Below are positions 52,102-54,888 of a DNA stretch of 54,888 bases, piece after piece (the first letter of the stretch is position 1; each line of letters opens with the position of its first letter). Under the pieces are notes generated by a model. That model saw nothing but the letters and a program-made list of their open reading frames with translations. It ran no database searches and was not told where the DNA came from. Source of the DNA: Lachnospiraceae bacterium (GTDB taxonomy: Bacteria > Bacillota > Clostridia > Lachnospirales > Lachnospiraceae); NCBI GenBank assembly GCA_017520425.1, contig JAFXFO010000029.1, forward strand, positions 1 through 54,888, written 5' to 3'. The translations under genes were made by a program, and so were the position numbers.

Positions 52102-53031
52102 CTATACCATAATAAAACCTGCACCCCAGGTTAATCCGGCACCAAAGCCGGCCATCACCAGCTTCATTCCCGTTCTCAACTTGCCTTCCCTATTTAATTC
52201 ATCCAGCAAAATAGGCAGACTGGCAGATGAGGTATTTCCCATCCGTTCAATATTGGATGGCACCTTTTCAGGCTCCAGTCCCAGTCTTTTGATAACAGCC
52301 TCTATAATACGCATATTGGCCTGATGCAGCAGGAACAAATCCACCTGGTCCTTCTCCATTTCCATTTTTGCCAAAAGCTCCTCCACCACCTCCGGTACCC
52401 TCTTTAGAGCAAATCGGAATACCTTCTGTCCATCCATGGAAAGTTTGCCGCCGGTCACACATTGCAGGGCCTCTCCGGAAGCTCCGTCCGAATGCATCAC
52501 TGACGCCCCTTTTTGCTCACATGCTGTCACCACTAGGGCTCCTGCACCGTCTCCAAAGAGAATGCAGCTGCCACGGTCATTCCAGTCCATCATGGAAGAA
52601 AGTTGCTCGCTTCCGACAATCAGCGCATTCTTTATCAAGCCGGTTTCCATATATGCAACTGCCATATTATAAGCAAATACAAATCCCGAGCAGGCCGCGT
52701 TAATATCGTAAGCGAACGCATTTACAGCTCCCAGCGTCTTCTGGATTTCACAGGCTATAGAAGGCACCATAATATCCGGTGTGACGGTGCAAACGAAAAT
52801 CGCATCTAAATCCTCAGCTCTCAATCCGGCCTTGCCCGCATCTTCCATGGCTTTCTTTGCTGCCTCCAGTGCCATTTTGCCGGCTCCCAAATCTTTTGAG
52901 ATATGACGCTGTCCAATTCCGGTCCTTTCTCTGATCCATTCGTCGTTTGTGTCCAACCACTCTGTTAATTTATGATTATTCCAAACCAATTCCGGCAAAT
53001 AGGAACCGGTTCCAATGATCTTTCCAGTCAT
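52102..53031 (-). CDS. fabH: 3-oxoacyl-ACP synthase III
   Basis: A 309-residue condensing enzyme that starts fatty acid synthesis from acetyl-CoA or a branched acyl-CoA and malonyl-ACP. The catalytic triad is visible: cysteine in DINAACSGFVFAY near residue 111, histidine in LFLLHQANMRIIEA near 238 and asparagine in ERMGNTSSASLPI near 268. GGAGGGAG precedes the ATG. It is the first gene of the fab operon and has a strong promoter with tandem repeats. Confidence 0.96.
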   Translation of the reverse strand: MTGKIIGTGSYLPELVWNNHKLTEWLDTNDEWIRERTGIGQRHISKDLGAGKMALEAAKKAMEDAGKAGLRAEDLDAIFVCTVTPDIMVPSIACEIQKTLGAVNAFAYDINAACSGFVFAYNMAVAYMETGLIKNALIVGSEQLSSMMDWNDRGSCILFGDGAGALVVTACEQKGASVMHSDGASGEALQCVTGGKLSMDGQKVFRFALKRVPEVVEELLAKMEMEKDQVDLFLLHQANMRIIEAVIKRLGLEPEKVPSNIERMGNTSSASLPILLDELNREGKLRTGMKLVMAGFGAGLTWGAGFIMV

Positions 53032-53083
53032 ATTCTCCCTCCGATGTTTTTACTTCCTAACTATTTTATTTTAATAAAGTTTT

Positions 53084-53108
53084 ATATTCAAATTATAAGA
53101 TATTCAAA
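53084..53108. promoter_or_regulatory. Tandem TTTGAATAT repeats at the fab promoter
   Basis: ATATTCAAA occurs at 53084-53092 and 53100-53108, a 16-base period on the plus strand (TTTGAATAT on the transcribed strand). They cover the predicted start site of the fab operon. Their half TTTGA is like that of known FabT boxes, but the direct orientation differs from the usual palindrome, so binding is only inferred. Confidence 0.45.
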
Positions 53109-53135
53109 GTATAACACATATCCAAATCTTGTCAA
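53108..53135 (-). promoter_or_regulatory. Sigma-A promoter of the fab operon
   Basis: A perfect -35 TTGACA (53130-53135), a 16-base spacer and -10 TATACT (53108-53113) on the minus strand, 76 bases before fabH. Confidence 0.7.
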
Positions 53136-53172
53136 TGCTTTTTTTCAGATTTTGAAAACTGTATTTTACAAC

Positions 53173-53210
53173 AAAAAAGACAGCGTGTTTTTCAACACAC
53201 TGTCTTTTTT
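53173..53210. terminator. Bidirectional-type terminator after the GH5 gene
   Basis: A 16-bp stem with one C-A mismatch, centred on GTGTT/AACAC, flanked by A6 on one side and T6 on the other. It lies between the stop of the GH5 gene and the fab promoter and ends the GH5 transcript. Confidence 0.85.
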
Positions 53211-53222
53211 ATAATCACATAT

Positions 53223-54476
53223 TTATTCTGTAACATCCATCATGGCTTCCAACAAATCCGGATAAGGGAAGGTTAATTCTCTTCTGTTAATTAATCCGAA
53301 ATTCTCTCCGTTTCCTTGGAAAGAACCATTGTCCCACCATACACAGGGCACGCCGATTTCCTTCGCCTTGGACAAATAATAGGTCACCCATTCCACACGT
53401 TCCGCTTCATTTTCCTTATTCAGGGCACCGAACTCACCGATGATAACGGAGGTACCATTCTGCAGGAATACCTCATCTATGGTCTGCATCAGATAATCAA
53501 TATCCTTGGTATCCTTCTCTATATCCCACTCGGCCGTTCCGTTAATATTCAAGGAAAACTCATAAGGGGTATACGCATGTACGGATACAATAATATGAGA
53601 GTCCTTGGGCCAACGAAGTGTTTTCAGGGTATCCTTATTGCTGGACGCCGCATAACCGGTCACCATCAGATTACGAATAGTATTATTGCCTCCCGTGGCA
53701 CGTACGGTTTCCACAAACACCTTGGCAAACTCATTCACCACCCGTTTACCTTCATAGTCGCCGCCGTTCCACTCCATGGCAGTTCCTTTCTTGCGAGGCT
53801 CATTCAAGCCTTCAAAAATCAACTTTTCATCATAATCACGGAAGCGCTCTCCAATCTGCGTCCACAAAGCCTGAAGAATTGTACTGGCCTGCTCTTTATT
53901 TTTCTCAGAAGGGAAATGCCAGTCCTCATGATGGCAGTTGATAATTACATACACATCTCTTTCATAAGCATAGTCTACCACTTCCTGCACACGATTCAGC
54001 CACACTTCATCAATCTTATAATCCGGAGCACTGCCAAAGTGACCGTCCCAGGTAATGGGAATACGTATCACATTAAAGCCCGCATCCACAATAGCATCTA
54101 TCATTTCCCTGGTGGTTTTCGGATTCCCCCAAGAGGTTTCACTGGTCAACCCCTTCCCACCGGTAGCATCCAGAGTATTGCCCAGATTCCATCCGATACG
54201 CATATCGGCTACCATATCTGCCGGGGAAACAGCATCCATGGTAATCTCATGCTTCTGTACTACAAGGGGAGGTCTTACCGGTGCCTGGGTGTTTTCCGGT
54301 TCCTGAGAACTTTCCGGTGTACTTACAGGCTCCGCAGTGCTTTCTTCACTACTCTCCAAGCTGGTTCCCGGCACGGTTTCCGTACCCACATCCGCGGTTC
54401 CCTTATTTCCGCAACCGCTAAGACAACCAATTATCAAAAATGTCATCCCCCAATATAAAAATTTACGCTTTATCAT
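53223..54476 (-). CDS. Secreted GH5-family glycanase lipoprotein
   Basis: 417 residues. The signal peptide ends in the lipobox CLSGC with cysteine at about residue 22. A Ser/Thr/Glu-rich linker (about 25-75) is followed by a GH5 barrel starting RIGWNLGNTLDATGG. The acid/base glutamate is in IFEGLNEPR near residue 223 and the nucleophile in VIIGEFGALN near 350; INCHHEDWH and VSVHAYTPY supply subsite residues. It would cleave a beta-glucan, xyloglucan or mannan outside the cell. The subfamily cannot be fixed by eye. It has its own promoter and terminator. Confidence 0.92.
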   Translation of the reverse strand: MIKRKFLYWGMTFLIIGCLSGCGNKGTADVGTETVPGTSLESSEESTAEPVSTPESSQEPENTQAPVRPPLVVQKHEITMDAVSPADMVADMRIGWNLGNTLDATGGKGLTSETSWGNPKTTREMIDAIVDAGFNVIRIPITWDGHFGSAPDYKIDEVWLNRVQEVVDYAYERDVYVIINCHHEDWHFPSEKNKEQASTILQALWTQIGERFRDYDEKLIFEGLNEPRKKGTAMEWNGGDYEGKRVVNEFAKVFVETVRATGGNNTIRNLMVTGYAASSNKDTLKTLRWPKDSHIIVSVHAYTPYEFSLNINGTAEWDIEKDTKDIDYLMQTIDEVFLQNGTSVIIGEFGALNKENEAERVEWVTYYLSKAKEIGVPCVWWDNGSFQGNGENFGLINRRELTFPYPDLLEAMMDVTE

Positions 54477-54518
54477 AACTTATATACCTACCTTTGTTTA
54501 CATATCCGTATAGGTTTT

Positions 54519-54547
54519 ATTATCGTATGGATGGGGAAGAAATGCAA
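54519..54547 (-). promoter_or_regulatory. Sigma-A promoter of the GH5 gene
   Basis: -35 TTGCAT (54542-54547), a 17-base spacer and -10 GATAAT (54519-54524) on the minus strand, 42 bases before the ATG. Confidence 0.55.
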
Positions 54548-54757
54548 GGGGTTTTATCATATTGTACTTCATATTCCTCCAGATAACGAAAATAATCACT
54601 TTTCTGCCAACAAGGACCTTCTTGGGTAGATTCTATATTGCAGCAGTATTTCACTCAAACACTGCCCCATCCTCAAAATCTTAGCCATTTCTTTTTTTCA
54701 TACAATCACACGCTTTCATCAAATTCAAGTTAATTTAATTGCTATATAAATTGGAAT

Positions 54758-54888
54758 TTAGTTATCAAGTCTATCGATAAAATCTTTTATAATCATTCCG
54801 CATTCTTCGGGCTTTTGTTCATAAATCATATGGTCTCCGGCAAGACAAATCAACTCACAATTGCCCATTTTATTAAGATAGGGAAGCA
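54758..54888 (-). CDS. Alpha/beta hydrolase, C-terminal fragment cut by the window edge
   Basis: The last 42 codons of a minus-strand gene. LICLAGDHMIYEQKPEECG contains the C-terminal catalytic histidine in the GDH context typical of alpha/beta hydrolases, and IIKDFIDRLDN is the final helix. The rest lies beyond the window. The 277 bases between this stop and the GH5 start hold the GH5 promoter and nothing else recognised. Confidence 0.65.
   Translation of the reverse strand, partial: LPYLNKMGNCELICLAGDHMIYEQKPEECGMIIKDFIDRLDN

Noticed and set aside
53316-54458. 380-codon plus-strand open frame
   Set aside because: It is antisense to the GH5 gene, which has a signal peptide and both catalytic glutamates. 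The antisense product shows no domain.

Overview
The window looks like chromosomal DNA of a spore-forming Clostridia bacterium, most likely a member of the Lachnospiraceae. The evidence is moderate GC content, Gram-positive promoters and ribosome binding sites, spoVAD and spoVAE, a FabT/FabK-type fatty-acid operon with fused AccD-AccA, and several small families (DUF1653, DUF1294, DUF5721, DUF6512) that I associate with this group. No phage, insertion sequence, CRISPR array, rRNA or tRNA was recognised. The placement is inference from gene content.

Layout: 0.2-2.3 kb, an AgrC/AgrA-like two-component pair. 2.4-4.2 kb, a lipid kinase and a PAP2 phosphatase. 4.2-9.3 kb, a glycosyltransferase, an SfsA-MutY fusion, a DUF1653 protein, a small membrane protein and holA. 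9.3-15.3 kb, a competence-type block in which comEA and comEC flank an OmpR/HisKA two-component pair and a GerMN lipoprotein. 15.4-22.0 kb, an arginine operon argC-GNAT-argJ-argB-argD followed by an orphan solute-binding protein and a YdcZ transporter. 22.4-27.4 kb, a second two-component pair with two unrecognised membrane proteins. 27.5-30.8 kb, argG and an orphan LytTR regulator, each preceded by a copy of the same three-way-junction RNA. 30.8-36.6 kb, an LTA-synthase-like sulfatase, transporters and spoVA genes. 36.6-40.0 kb, translation and RNA genes. 40.1-43.1 kb, small accessory systems. 43.1-53.1 kb, a complete fatty-acid synthesis operon. 53.2-54.9 kb, a GH5 glycanase and the end of an alpha/beta hydrolase.

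Together the arginine genes convert glutamate through acetylated intermediates to ornithine (ArgB, ArgC, ArgD, ArgJ) and carry out the citrulline-to-argininosuccinate step (ArgG). Both arginine promoters are surrounded by clusters of TGCATA/TATGCA half-sites that resemble a variant ARG box. The fatty-acid operon encodes malonyl-CoA formation (AccB, AccC, AccDA), malonyl transfer (FabD), initiation (FabH), elongation (FabF, FabG, FabZ, FabK) and the carrier (AcpP). A FabT-type regulator sits at its 3' end behind its own promoter.

The best candidates for something undescribed are: (1) the paired structured leader RNAs at 27543-27690 and 29951-30079, which share junction sequences while their stems differ but still pair; (2) an Xre regulator/membrane protein/lipoprotein operon with two near-identical operators; (3) an 18-codon ORF with a strong Shine-Dalgarno and its own terminator; (4) a 61-codon gene inside inverted repeats; (5) the two-component operon with two novel membrane proteins; and (6) the SfsA-MutY fusion. 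All functional statements come from reading the sequence and knowledge of protein families; no database search was run.
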